From Deltaproteobacteria bacterium (GTDB lineage: Bacteria; Desulfobacterota; Desulfobacteria; Desulfobacterales; JAABPS01): a DNA stretch of 13,755 nt. Positions 6,931 to 13,755 of this stretch are shown piece after piece (the stretch's first letter is position 1; every line of letters begins with the position of its first letter). Location: the NCBI GenBank assembly GCA_019309685.1, contig JAFDFT010000117.1:1-13755 (forward strand). Reading direction: 5' to 3'. A program made the translations under genes and the position numbers. Below the pieces are notes generated by a model. The model had not been told where the DNA came from and did not search any database. It worked only from the letters and a program-made list of their open reading frames with translations.

Positions 6931-9900
6931 TTGCTTAAAGAACGAATTGATAATAGCGGTAAAGATATCAAAATTGCCCGAACCGGAATTACGGGCTACG
7001 GCGAAGACCTTATAAAAACAGCTTTTAGTTTAGATGACGGTATTGTTGAAACCATTGCGCATTACAAAGCCGCAAGAATATTTAACAAAGATGTTTCCTT
7101 TATTTTAGATATCGGCGGACAGGATATGAAGGCCATTTTTGTTGAAGACGGCGTGATTTCCAATATTGAAGTCAACGAGGCCTGCTCGTCCGGGTGCGGC
7201 TCTTTTCTTGAATCTTTTTCTCAAAACCTTGGTTATGGCATTCATGACTTTGCCTCAATCGCGTGTACTGCTGAAAATCCCTGTAACCTGGGTACACGAT
7301 GCACTGTCTTTATGAACTCAAAAGTCAAGCAGGCCTTGCGAGAGGGCGCGTCTGTCAATGAAATCTCCGCTGGACTTGCGTATTCTATTGTCAGAAACTT
7401 TCTTTATAAGGTGCTCAAAGTTAGAGATATTTCCATTTTAGGGGACCATATTGTTGTTCAGGGAGGAACATTTAAAAATCCAGCCGTTCACAAGGCTTTT
7501 GAATCGATTATCGGCAAAAAAATTCTTTGTCCTGAAATTGCCGAATTAATGGGCGCTTATGGCGCTGCGATTTCCGCATTAAATTATTACAATGAAAATC
7601 AAAAATCAAAAACAAGCTTCTCTGGTTTAGAAAATCTTGAAGCAATAAATAACTATCAAAAAAAATTAACCGCATGCAGTGGATGCAATAATCAATGCCC
7701 CGTCACAGTTTTAACTTTTAAAAATCAAAACCGCTTTTATACGGGGAATCGGTGTGAAAAAAATTTTTCCAACCAGGGCAAGCATACGGAAAAAGGGTTT
7801 AACCTGCCTGACTATAAATACCATCTGCTGTTTGACCGCCAAACCGAACCGGATACAACGCCCTTGCTCACCATTGGTATTCCGCGTGTTTTAAACATTT
7901 TTGAAAACTTTCCTTTCTGGAATACTCTTTTTGTACAATCCGGAATTAAAGTCATATTGTCTCCGGATTCCAGTGAAGCATTATGTGAAAAGGGCTACCA
8001 TACGGTTATGTCAGAAAATATCTGTTACCCTGCCAAAATCGTGCATGGCCACATTTTACACCTGATTAACATCGGTGTTGATCGCATATTCTATCCAATT
8101 ATTCCATTTGAAAAGGATCAACATCAAAATGCCAATAATTATTACAACTGTCCTATCGTTTCCGGCTATCCGGATGTAATAAAAAATTCTATAAATCCTG
8201 AAGGCAAATACGGCGTACCTTTGGACCAGCCTCCGCTGACCTTCAATGACGTCGGCTTACTTAAAAAATCCTGCTTTGCGTATTTAAAACAGTTTGGTGT
8301 AAAGAAGGGAATTTTCGTAAACGCATTTAATACCGCTATTGAGGAGCAGGCTCAATTCAAAAATGCGATTCAAGTAAAAGCAGGTGAATTATTTAATAAA
8401 AATCGAGAACAAGACCGATTTCTTTTGCTTCTGGCGGGACGCCCCTACCATGTTGATCCGCTGATTAATCATAATATTCCAAAGTACATCGCTGATCTTG
8501 GTATTGACGTTATTACAGAGGATTCAATACCTGATCGAGTTTTCAACGACTTAAGCGAGGCGCATGTACTCACTCAGTGGGCCTACACAAACAGGCTTTT
8601 TGAAGCGGCTAATTGGGCCGGCGCAAACGACCATGTTGAATTCATTCAATTGAATTCGTTTGGATGCGGTCCTGACGCGATATCTGTGGATGAAGTAAAA
8701 TCAATTTTGAATGAATCCGGTAAAAATCAGACGCTTATTCGAATCGATGAAAATTCAAGTCCGGGTTCTGTGAAGCTGCGCATCCGATCTTTGGTTGAAT
8801 CCCTAAAGCTTCAAAAGACTGCCAAAAAGAAAAATTGCGTCCCACGTGTTACTACGCGCCCCTTTTCTGCCTCTAAAGATAAACGAAAAATTATGATCTC
8901 ACCAGATTTGGGGCCCTTTTATTCTGATATTATGCCGCATATTTTTAAATCAATTGGCATTCAGCTTAATATCCTGCCGCCTGCTGATAAAAAATCTGTA
9001 GAAATTGGCCTTCAGCATATCAATAATGAAATATGTTATCCCGCAATAATTGTAATCGGAAATATTTTAAAAGAACTCATGAGCGGTCGTTTTGACCCGG
9101 ATGAGGTGTTTGTCGGGCTTACTCAAACCGGCGGCCAGTGTCGTGCTTCCAGCTACACATCGTTAATTAAAAAAGCGCTTGTCTCCGCGGGTTTTGAAAA
9201 TGTGCCCGTTGCTTCGGTTCCGACAGGGCATTATGAAATTTCAGACACATCTGAATTTACTATTGATACAGATTCTCTTTTAACCTACGGATTTCTTTAC
9301 TTTTTATATGCCGATTCCATTATTCAAATGTACAACTCGACTGTTTTCAGAGAAAAAGTGCCTGGATCTACCGTTGTTGTCACAAACAAATATCTTTCCA
9401 AAGAGAAGCTAGGCTTTGAAAAACCCAGTCTTTCTATTATTCTCAGCATATTGAAAGACGCTGTATATGAATTTAACAGTATAAAAATCAAAGAAGGTTC
9501 TTTTCCAAAAATCGGACTTGTTGGCGAAATTTATGTAAAATACAACTCCCTTGCCAATCATTATCTGGTGGACTGGTTAAGGGGCCAGGAAATAGAGGTA
9601 ATTGTTCCGCCGATTATTGACTTTTTTCTCCATCCTTTTGTGGACCACAATTCCAATGTAAAGGCCAATTTAAAAAGATCTGCCCGATCACGAATAAAAA
9701 CCTTATTGCTCGAAAAAAGAACGATTTACGCGATGGTTAAGTTCAACCAAACCATGAAGAATTTTAGATTCCACCGTCCTTTTCATGATATTAAAAAAAT
9801 CGCTCAAAAAGGATCCTTAATTGTAAACCCTGTCCAGCAATTTGGTGAAGGTTGGCTGCTTCCTGCCGAAATCGTTTCCTTTGCCGAAGAATGTATCAAC

Positions 9901-10095
9901 GATGTGTTATGCCTTCAGCCTTTTGGATGTCTTGCCAACCATATTATCGCTCGGGGCACTGAAAAGCGCCTTAGAGATCTGTATCCTCAACTGAACCTTC
10001 TCTTTCTTGATATGGATGCGGACACCAGTGAAGCAAACATGCATAACCGTTTACACTTTCTTATACAAGGCGCCAAGGAAAGCATTGATGCTTAA
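6931..10095 (+). CDS. C-terminal part of the giant activase: second HgdC-type domain plus DUF2229/HgdB-like region
   Basis: This frame is the continuation of the gene starting at 5844 after one frame change; the coding sense begins at about 6823, where GSTTTKIVLIDAQGN restores the second phosphate loop. The TTG at 6931 is only the first start-like codon. Using residue numbers from that TTG: phosphate-2 loop ILDIGGQDMKAIF (58-70), cluster ligands C85 and C89 in NEACSSGCGSF, C124 in GTRCTVF, and VVQGGTFKN (175-183). Then follow a four-Cys motif (C249, C252, C256, and C275 in GNRCEK) and a DUF2229-type region from TIGIPRVLNIFENFPFW with C365 in SENICYPAK. The end is HgdB-like: LAGRPYHVDP, SFGCGPDA, NEICYPAI, GGQCRASSY and QPFGCLANH, all Cys-bearing or conserved blocks. 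It therefore joins an ATP-driven electron activator to a dehydratase-like Fe-S component in one chain. The next gene starts 47 bases on. The substrate is unknown. Confidence 0.85.
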   Translation: MLKERIDNSGKDIKIARTGITGYGEDLIKTAFSLDDGIVETIAHYKAARIFNKDVSFILDIGGQDMKAIFVEDGVISNIEVNEACSSGCGSFLESFSQNLGYGIHDFASIACTAENPCNLGTRCTVFMNSKVKQALREGASVNEISAGLAYSIVRNFLYKVLKVRDISILGDHIVVQGGTFKNPAVHKAFESIIGKKILCPEIAELMGAYGAAISALNYYNENQKSKTSFSGLENLEAINNYQKKLTACSGCNNQCPVTVLTFKNQNRFYTGNRCEKNFSNQGKHTEKGFNLPDYKYHLLFDRQTEPDTTPLLTIGIPRVLNIFENFPFWNTLFVQSGIKVILSPDSSEALCEKGYHTVMSENICYPAKIVHGHILHLINIGVDRIFYPIIPFEKDQHQNANNYYNCPIVSGYPDVIKNSINPEGKYGVPLDQPPLTFNDVGLLKKSCFAYLKQFGVKKGIFVNAFNTAIEEQAQFKNAIQVKAGELFNKNREQDRFLLLLAGRPYHVDPLINHNIPKYIADLGIDVITEDSIPDRVFNDLSEAHVLTQWAYTNRLFEAANWAGANDHVEFIQLNSFGCGPDAISVDEVKSILNESGKNQTLIRIDENSSPGSVKLRIRSLVESLKLQKTAKKKNCVPRVTTRPFSASKDKRKIMISPDLGPFYSDIMPHIFKSIGIQLNILPPADKKSVEIGLQHINNEICYPAIIVIGNILKELMSGRFDPDEVFVGLTQTGGQCRASSYTSLIKKALVSAGFENVPVASVPTGHYEISDTSEFTIDTDSLLTYGFLYFLYADSIIQMYNSTVFREKVPGSTVVVTNKYLSKEKLGFEKPSLSIILSILKDAVYEFNSIKIKEGSFPKIGLVGEIYVKYNSLANHYLVDWLRGQEIEVIVPPIIDFFLHPFVDHNSNVKANLKRSARSRIKTLLLEKRTIYAMVKFNQTMKNFRFHRPFHDIKKIAQKGSLIVNPVQQFGEGWLLPAEIVSFAEECINDVLCLQPFGCLANHIIARGTEKRLRDLYPQLNLLFLDMDADTSEANMHNRLHFLIQGAKESIDA

Positions 10096-10142
10096 ACACC
10101 AAATTTTTAAAAATCATACTTATAAAACAAAACCAGTTTTTC

Positions 10143-10691
10143 ATGTCAACGCCACTTTTAATCATTTTGTTTGTTGGCGGAAGTCTTTTTACAGTTAAAA
10201 TTATTTACGCGCTGTCTGTTATTGTTACATTACCATTTTCCCAGGGCGCGTTTTTTGTATCGACTTCCAGAAAAAGAATTTCCGCCGTTCTAAATGCTGT
10301 TCCTATGACGAACAATCAAATTCTGATTGATCTGGGCTGTGGTGATGGACGTGTTTTACGAATGGCAAACAAACAATTCGGAATTACGGGTATCGGTTAT
10401 GAATTAAATCCGCTCGCGTATATTAAAGCAAAGATCTTGTGTATGTTCGTTAAAAACATTCATTTAAAATACGCGAATTTTTATAAGGAGGACATTTCAA
10501 ACGCGGACGTTGTTTTCTGTTATTTGTTTCCGGATGTAATGAAAACTGTTGCCGCAAAGCTTAAGGCTGAATTAAAAGAGGGCGCTTATATCGTTTCCTG
10601 CAATTTTAAGATACCGGATTTTGTTCCTGAAACAATACTTTATCCCAAAGGTACTTTACAAAACGATCCCATTTATTTATATCGAAATTAA
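10143..10691 (+). CDS. Membrane-anchored class I SAM-dependent methyltransferase (FAM173/ATPSC-KMT-like)
   Basis: A 182-residue protein with one N-terminal hydrophobic segment (about 4-30), then a basic SRKRISAVL stretch and a Rossmann methyltransferase core. Motif I is LIDLGCGDGRVL (61-72), the acidic residue of the next strand is E87 in GIGYELNP, and the fourth-strand region reads ADVVFCYLFPDVM (121-133), followed by KLKAELKEGAYIVSCNF. The N-terminal anchor, the YELNP and the YLFPDVM...L..GAxIVSCNF pattern resemble FAM173/ATPSC-KMT lysine methyltransferases and their bacterial relatives. The target protein is unknown. The start has no visible Shine-Dalgarno and lies 47 bases behind the activase stop, so it may be co-transcribed with it. 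The length is short but full for this subfamily. Confidence 0.75.
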   Translation: MSTPLLIILFVGGSLFTVKIIYALSVIVTLPFSQGAFFVSTSRKRISAVLNAVPMTNNQILIDLGCGDGRVLRMANKQFGITGIGYELNPLAYIKAKILCMFVKNIHLKYANFYKEDISNADVVFCYLFPDVMKTVAAKLKAELKEGAYIVSCNFKIPDFVPETILYPKGTLQNDPIYLYRN

Positions 10692-10936
10692 AGTCGTCCT
10701 TATTTAAAAAAGTTGTATTTCATTCTTGTTTACGATAAAATATCTTTAATTCAAATTGCAACTCTTACTCTTCAGGCTCGGTACAGCGATCAATTTTGTT
10801 TTCACTAATCATAAACTCTCTGATTAAATGTAAAAATCGTCCGCCCGGCTCAAAACCTTTTTAAACCGGCGGTTAAATAATTTCTTTTTTCTGATCCCGT
10901 TTTATTAATGAAAAGACTCAGAAGGAGAAATGCGTT
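10692..10936. other. Intergenic region with possible minus-strand gene remnant
   Basis: These 245 bases carry no clear gene. On the minus strand 10765-10860 is an open run of 31 codons between stops whose translation looks protein-like (GRFLHLIREFMISENK, then DRCTEPEE and a stop). A second minus-strand frame ending at 10850 reads NYLTAGLKRF just upstream. Together they could be a degraded gene end, but no start or homology is evident. The GC-rich inverted repeat at 10841-10872 is listed separately. Confidence 0.3.
10841..10872 (+). terminator. GC-rich hairpin, possible terminator or leader structure
   Basis: CCGCC-C-GG (10841-10848) can pair with CCGGCGG (10866-10872), giving seven base pairs with one bulged C and a loop of about 17. 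It is followed by a T-rich stretch (10882-10890) about 50 bases before the PPDK-like remnant. It could end the methyltransferase transcript. The large loop and the AAATAA before the T-run make it imperfect. Confidence 0.35.
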
Positions 10937-11552
10937 TTGACTATTAAATCAAAAGCCCTTGAAGTTAACCTGGCCAGCTACAAAGTTGACGTTTCAATTG
11001 ATGCCAAATATGCAATTCTGCAAGATATCATGGCCAGGTATTTCGGCCTCCTGGACAGGCTCAACACCTTCCTAAAAGAGCTTTCACACCCCTATAGAAA
11101 CTGGGCCTTTATTGTTAAGGAAAACCGGATCCTTTGATATTAATGATCTTTTAAAGACAGAGGATTATCTTGCCCATGGTATCGGTGTCAGCGGCGGTGC
11201 TATTTCCGGACGAATTGTTTTTTCCCTGGATGATATAGATAGCTGGAGAAAAAAAGAACCGGATACAATCTTGATACTGATTAGGAACGATACTGTTCCC
11301 GATGATATTCGTGAAATATCCGCAGCGGATGGGCTGTTAACAGCAAGAGGAGGAGTGACATCACATGCCGCCCTTGTAGCGCACAGGCTTGAAAAAACGT
11401 GTGTGGTGGGATGCGGTAACCTTACATGCGATGAAAAAACCAAAACCTGCCTTTTTAATAATGTTCAGTTAAAATCAGGGGATATTATAAGCATGGATGG
11501 CCAAGAAGGGTCCGTTTATCTAGGCCAAATTAAAACAGGCCAATCAATTTAA
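10937..11552 (+). pseudogene. PPDK-like PEP-utilising enzyme with large internal deletion and frame change
   Basis: Two pieces of one large PEP/pyruvate-binding enzyme lie in adjacent frames. The first (10937 to about 11120) encodes the N-terminal ~60 residues, including VDVSIDAKYAILQDIMARY and LSHPYRNWAFIVKEN, and then hits a stop at 11135-11137. The second (from about 11115 to 11552) encodes a complete swivelling phosphohistidine domain: HGIGVSGGAISGRIVF, IRNDTVPDDIREISAADG, then TARGGVTSHAALVAHRLEK, whose SH is the catalytic phospho-histidine of PPDK and PEP synthase, and CVVGCGN. The ATP-grasp region and the PEP/pyruvate barrel are absent; in the family the protein is usually over 850 residues. 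An internal deletion at about 11118-11124 therefore removed several hundred codons and shifted the frame. AGAAGGAG at 10919-10926 precedes the TTG. A stand-alone phosphohistidine domain starting at TTG 11112 is possible but unlikely. Confidence 0.75.
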
Positions 11553-11569
11553 ATTTTTAGAGAGCATTT

Positions 11570-11579
11570 ATTTCGAAAT
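11570..11579. promoter_or_regulatory. Palindrome ATTTCGAAAT, possible operator upstream of gap
   Basis: A perfect 10-bp palindrome that extends imperfectly to CATTT...AAATG (about 11566-11585), centred about 70 bases before the GAPDH start. It lies just upstream of a weak promoter-like pair (ATGACT at 11583-11588, TATATA at 11606-11611, 17-base spacer). It could be an operator or chance in AT-rich DNA. Confidence 0.3.
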
Positions 11580-11582
11580 GAA

Positions 11583-11611
11583 ATGACTTAATCACCCGTC
11601 ATCTATATATA
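11583..11611 (+). promoter_or_regulatory. Putative promoter for the GAPDH gene
   Basis: ATGACT (11583-11588) and TATATA (11606-11611) with 17 bases between them match the sigma-70 consensus at four of six positions each; TATAAA at 11608-11613 is an alternative -10. The element lies 35-63 bases before the ATG. Confidence 0.3.
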
Positions 11612-11645
11612 AAAGATTTCTATAGATCTCACAAAGGTGTACTCT

Positions 11646-12914
11646 ATGAATACGAATAACAACTTTAGCAGAGAAATTAGCCTGGGAGTCAATGGATTTG
11701 GAAGAATCGGTAAACTAGCGGTTTGGCATCATATTGGACGTAAATTTTTTAATGAAATAGTCGTAAATCTCGGTCGCTCTGTTGGAACATCATTAGAAGA
11801 TATTGCCCATTACGTAGAAAGGGATTCTACGTATGGTTCCTTACAGGGGTTTCTCTACGGTCATCAGTCCAGTCCTGTTATAGAAAATCTGAATGAAGCA
11901 GATGGCTCTATGACAATTGATGGGTGCAGGATAAAATTTTTGCGATCTGATAGAAATCCAGATCGTATTCAATGGCGAAATCACAATGTTCGCCTTGTTG
12001 TGGATACCACTGGAAAATTTCTCGATCCTACAATTTCACCGGACCATCCTGAAGGCTCTTGCCGTGGGCATATCGAATCCGGTGCTGAAAAAGTTGTGCT
12101 ATCCGCACCTTTTAAAATCAAGGATGAAGGATCACCTATTCCAGATGACGCTGTTACCATTGTCATGGGAATTAATGACAGCACTTACGACCCGAGACAA
12201 CACCAAATTATTTCTGCGGCATCTTGTTCCACTACCTGTCTTGCACATATGATGAAACCTCTTCTTAATTACTTTGGTCCGGCCAAAATTCTTTCCGCTT
12301 CAATGGCCACCATACACGCAGCGACCGGGTCACAGGAAGTTCTTGATCGTCTCCCTAAAACCGGCCAGACAGATTTAAGAAAAAACAGAAGCGTAATGAA
12401 CAACATTATCCTGACCACCACTGGAGCGGCACGAACGTTAAGCCAGGTCATTCCGGAAATGGCAAATATTGGATTTATTGCTGAATCTGTGCGAATCCCA
12501 ACATCTACCGGCTCATTAATTATACTCGTGGTTAATCTTCAAGAGGACATATCCGGAGATTCTATCCGTCGGGCTCTTATTAACAGCATATACAAACAAG
12601 CTTCAGAAGAAGACCCTGAAAAATACCTTCTTTTTTCGGACAAACAGAATGTCTCCAGCGATATTATCGGCCTGCCGCGGGCCGCTGTTATTATAGAGGG
12701 GTTAGAAACCCATACCCGAACCGCTACCGTTAGCATCGATCTTAAAAAAGTACCGGGCCTTGACGCCGATCTAATCGAATCTTTGCCAGACACTGTGATC
12801 AAAACACCTGTAACCCAGGCGGTTATTTATGGGTGGTATGATAACGAAAAGGGAAGTTATGTAAATATGCTGGGAGACTGTGTCTTCTCTATCGCGGAAA
12901 GCTTAAGCTTATAA
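11646..12914 (+). CDS. gap: Glyceraldehyde-3-phosphate dehydrogenase, long variant
   Basis: A 422-residue GAPDH-family protein, about 85 residues longer than the usual ~335. Numbering from the ATG: NAD-binding GVNGFGRIGKLAVW (15-28), catalytic C194 in ISAASCSTTCLAHM, catalytic H224 in ATIHAATGSQ, R283 in ESVRIPTSTGS, TTTGAARTLSQVIPE, and the C-terminal GWYDNEKGSYVNM. Deviations: the segment after the second strand reads VVNLGRSVG where typical enzymes have VNDL, so the Asp that binds the adenosine ribose of NAD is missing; this could shift preference to NADP. The active-site motif is SCSTT instead of SCTTN. The ATG at 11646 was chosen over an in-frame GTG at 11637 because AAAGGTG at 11633-11639 is correctly spaced for the ATG. 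It converts glyceraldehyde-3-phosphate and 1,3-bisphosphoglycerate and lies beside the PPDK-like remnant, suggesting glycolysis/gluconeogenesis. Confidence 0.85.
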   Translation: MNTNNNFSREISLGVNGFGRIGKLAVWHHIGRKFFNEIVVNLGRSVGTSLEDIAHYVERDSTYGSLQGFLYGHQSSPVIENLNEADGSMTIDGCRIKFLRSDRNPDRIQWRNHNVRLVVDTTGKFLDPTISPDHPEGSCRGHIESGAEKVVLSAPFKIKDEGSPIPDDAVTIVMGINDSTYDPRQHQIISAASCSTTCLAHMMKPLLNYFGPAKILSASMATIHAATGSQEVLDRLPKTGQTDLRKNRSVMNNIILTTTGAARTLSQVIPEMANIGFIAESVRIPTSTGSLIILVVNLQEDISGDSIRRALINSIYKQASEEDPEKYLLFSDKQNVSSDIIGLPRAAVIIEGLETHTRTATVSIDLKKVPGLDADLIESLPDTVIKTPVTQAVIYGWYDNEKGSYVNMLGDCVFSIAESLSL

Positions 12915-12929
12915 AAACAACTTTACTCC

Positions 12930-13755
12930 CTATCCAACCTCACCTGGGATATAACTTCCGTTTATAATCTTCCTTTTTATGTCGGTATTTGTGTTATTTA
13001 AAATCGAGATAATATTTCCTTTTGAATCTATTGTTTGAATGCTCAACCCATCATAATTGATTTTTATATCAGCAGCGCTGGCATTATTGGGAATTATCTC
13101 ATTAATGATGATTGCTCCCGAATTCTTCAGGCGCTTAATATATGCACCAGGAATACCGTTTGTGCTTGATAGTGACTTTTGAAAAAATACAAGCTTCACA
13201 CGGCTTGGCGACAACCTTAACTCATTTTCGAGCTGATCTATTCCCTGGTCGATATCTGCCCGATCTATGGTCCACAGGAAATACCGATCATTAAAAAATG
13301 ATCTTCTTTGCAGTATTTCTGGCGTAACACCCCAATATGCCGCATCATTAAACCATGTCCGCCTGTAAAGCGAAGACCCGGCATCAAACTTACAAATCAG
13401 CTCAACGCCCTGGTTTATTATCGGCAAATAACTTTGATCCCATTTCATACGATTTCCTATTGAAAACAGACCTAAAAATTCAAACGGATTGACTTCGGGA
13501 ACCAGAGCGTAATATGTCTTGAGGTCTAAAGAGGAAATAAAGTCTTGTGGGATACAATCCCTATTTCCGTCTCCATACAAAAAAAGCAGCCGAAAATAAA
13601 ATTTATTATCTTTCTCAGCATCTATTTTGCCAAAAAGAGCTATTTTATTCTCTTTTCTGCTTTTTTTAATCTTATCGATTGCTTTTACTAAATAAAAACG
13701 CTTGTCTTCTATAAATTGCTCATAAAGTCTCTCATTTTCTTCTATAATATAATAG
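12930..13755 (-). CDS. Unrecognised protein, C-terminal 274 residues (5' end outside window)
   Basis: A minus-strand frame with stop at 12930-12932 stays open to the right edge (274 codons visible) with no convincing start; a TTG at 13578-13580 lies mid-domain. Visible stretches are a Lys-rich helical part (AIDKIKKSRKENK), a FRLLFLYGDGNRDC segment, a middle rich in aromatic residues (YYALVPEVNPFEFLGLF, RRTWFNDAAYWGVTPEI, FFNDRYFLWTIDRADI), and a C-terminal beta-rich tail ending GSYIPGEVG. No membrane segment, signal peptide or familiar catalytic motif is seen. The family is not recognised, and a glycan- or surface-related role is only a thought. It converges with the GAPDH gene, 15 bases apart, with no terminator hairpin between. 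Confidence 0.75.
   Translation of the reverse strand, partial: YYIIEENERLYEQFIEDKRFYLVKAIDKIKKSRKENKIALFGKIDAEKDNKFYFRLLFLYGDGNRDCIPQDFISSLDLKTYYALVPEVNPFEFLGLFSIGNRMKWDQSYLPIINQGVELICKFDAGSSLYRRTWFNDAAYWGVTPEILQRRSFFNDRYFLWTIDRADIDQGIDQLENELRLSPSRVKLVFFQKSLSSTNGIPGAYIKRLKNSGAIIINEIIPNNASAADIKINYDGLSIQTIDSKGNIISILNNTNTDIKRKIINGSYIPGEVG

Overview
The window reads like chromosome of an anaerobic, probably sulfate-reducing Desulfobacterota (Desulfobacteraceae-like) bacterium. This is inferred from the gene families: a giant two-domain 2-hydroxyacyl-CoA dehydratase activase protein, a DUF6125-like protein, a PPDK-type PEP-utilising enzyme remnant beside a long GAPDH, and a SpoIIAA/STAS-like protein. 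Most of it is AT-rich; one gene (2338-3153) is visibly GC-rich. No rRNA, tRNA, CRISPR array, transposase or integrase was seen.

Left part (1-3886), all on the minus strand: the 5' part of a NYN-domain (LabA/DUF88-type) putative RNase, a complete class V PLP-dependent aminotransferase, then a close set read from 3886 down to 1909: an exported DUF2271-like protein, an alpha/beta hydrolase and a STAS-like protein. The hydrolase gene differs in base composition and lies between two copies of a 12-bp direct repeat.

Middle part (4039-10691), all on the plus strand: a putative promoter, an exported SRPBCC-like protein joined by an ATGA overlap to a Cys-containing DUF6125-like protein, then a large activase gene (5844-10095) and a membrane-anchored FAM173-like methyltransferase. 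The activase gene would encode about 1416 residues but is broken by one extra T at 6822/6823, inside the phosphate-binding loop of its second ATPase domain. It carries two ASKHA (BadF/HgdC) ATPase domains, a four-Cys motif and a C-terminal DUF2229/HgdB-like region. It therefore looks like an ATP-driven low-potential electron-transfer protein fused to its partner.

Right part (10692-13755): an intergenic region with a GC-rich hairpin, a PPDK-like gene reduced to its first ~60 codons and its phosphohistidine domain by a large internal deletion that also shifts the frame, and an intact long GAPDH homologue with an altered cofactor-binding segment and a possible palindromic operator upstream. Last comes the C-terminal part of an unrecognised minus-strand protein that runs off the window.

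The most notable observations are the two frame-disrupted large enzymes (activase and PPDK-like), the fused activase architecture with its coupled small neighbours, and the GC-rich hydrolase between direct repeats. No plainly new defence or mobile system is visible.
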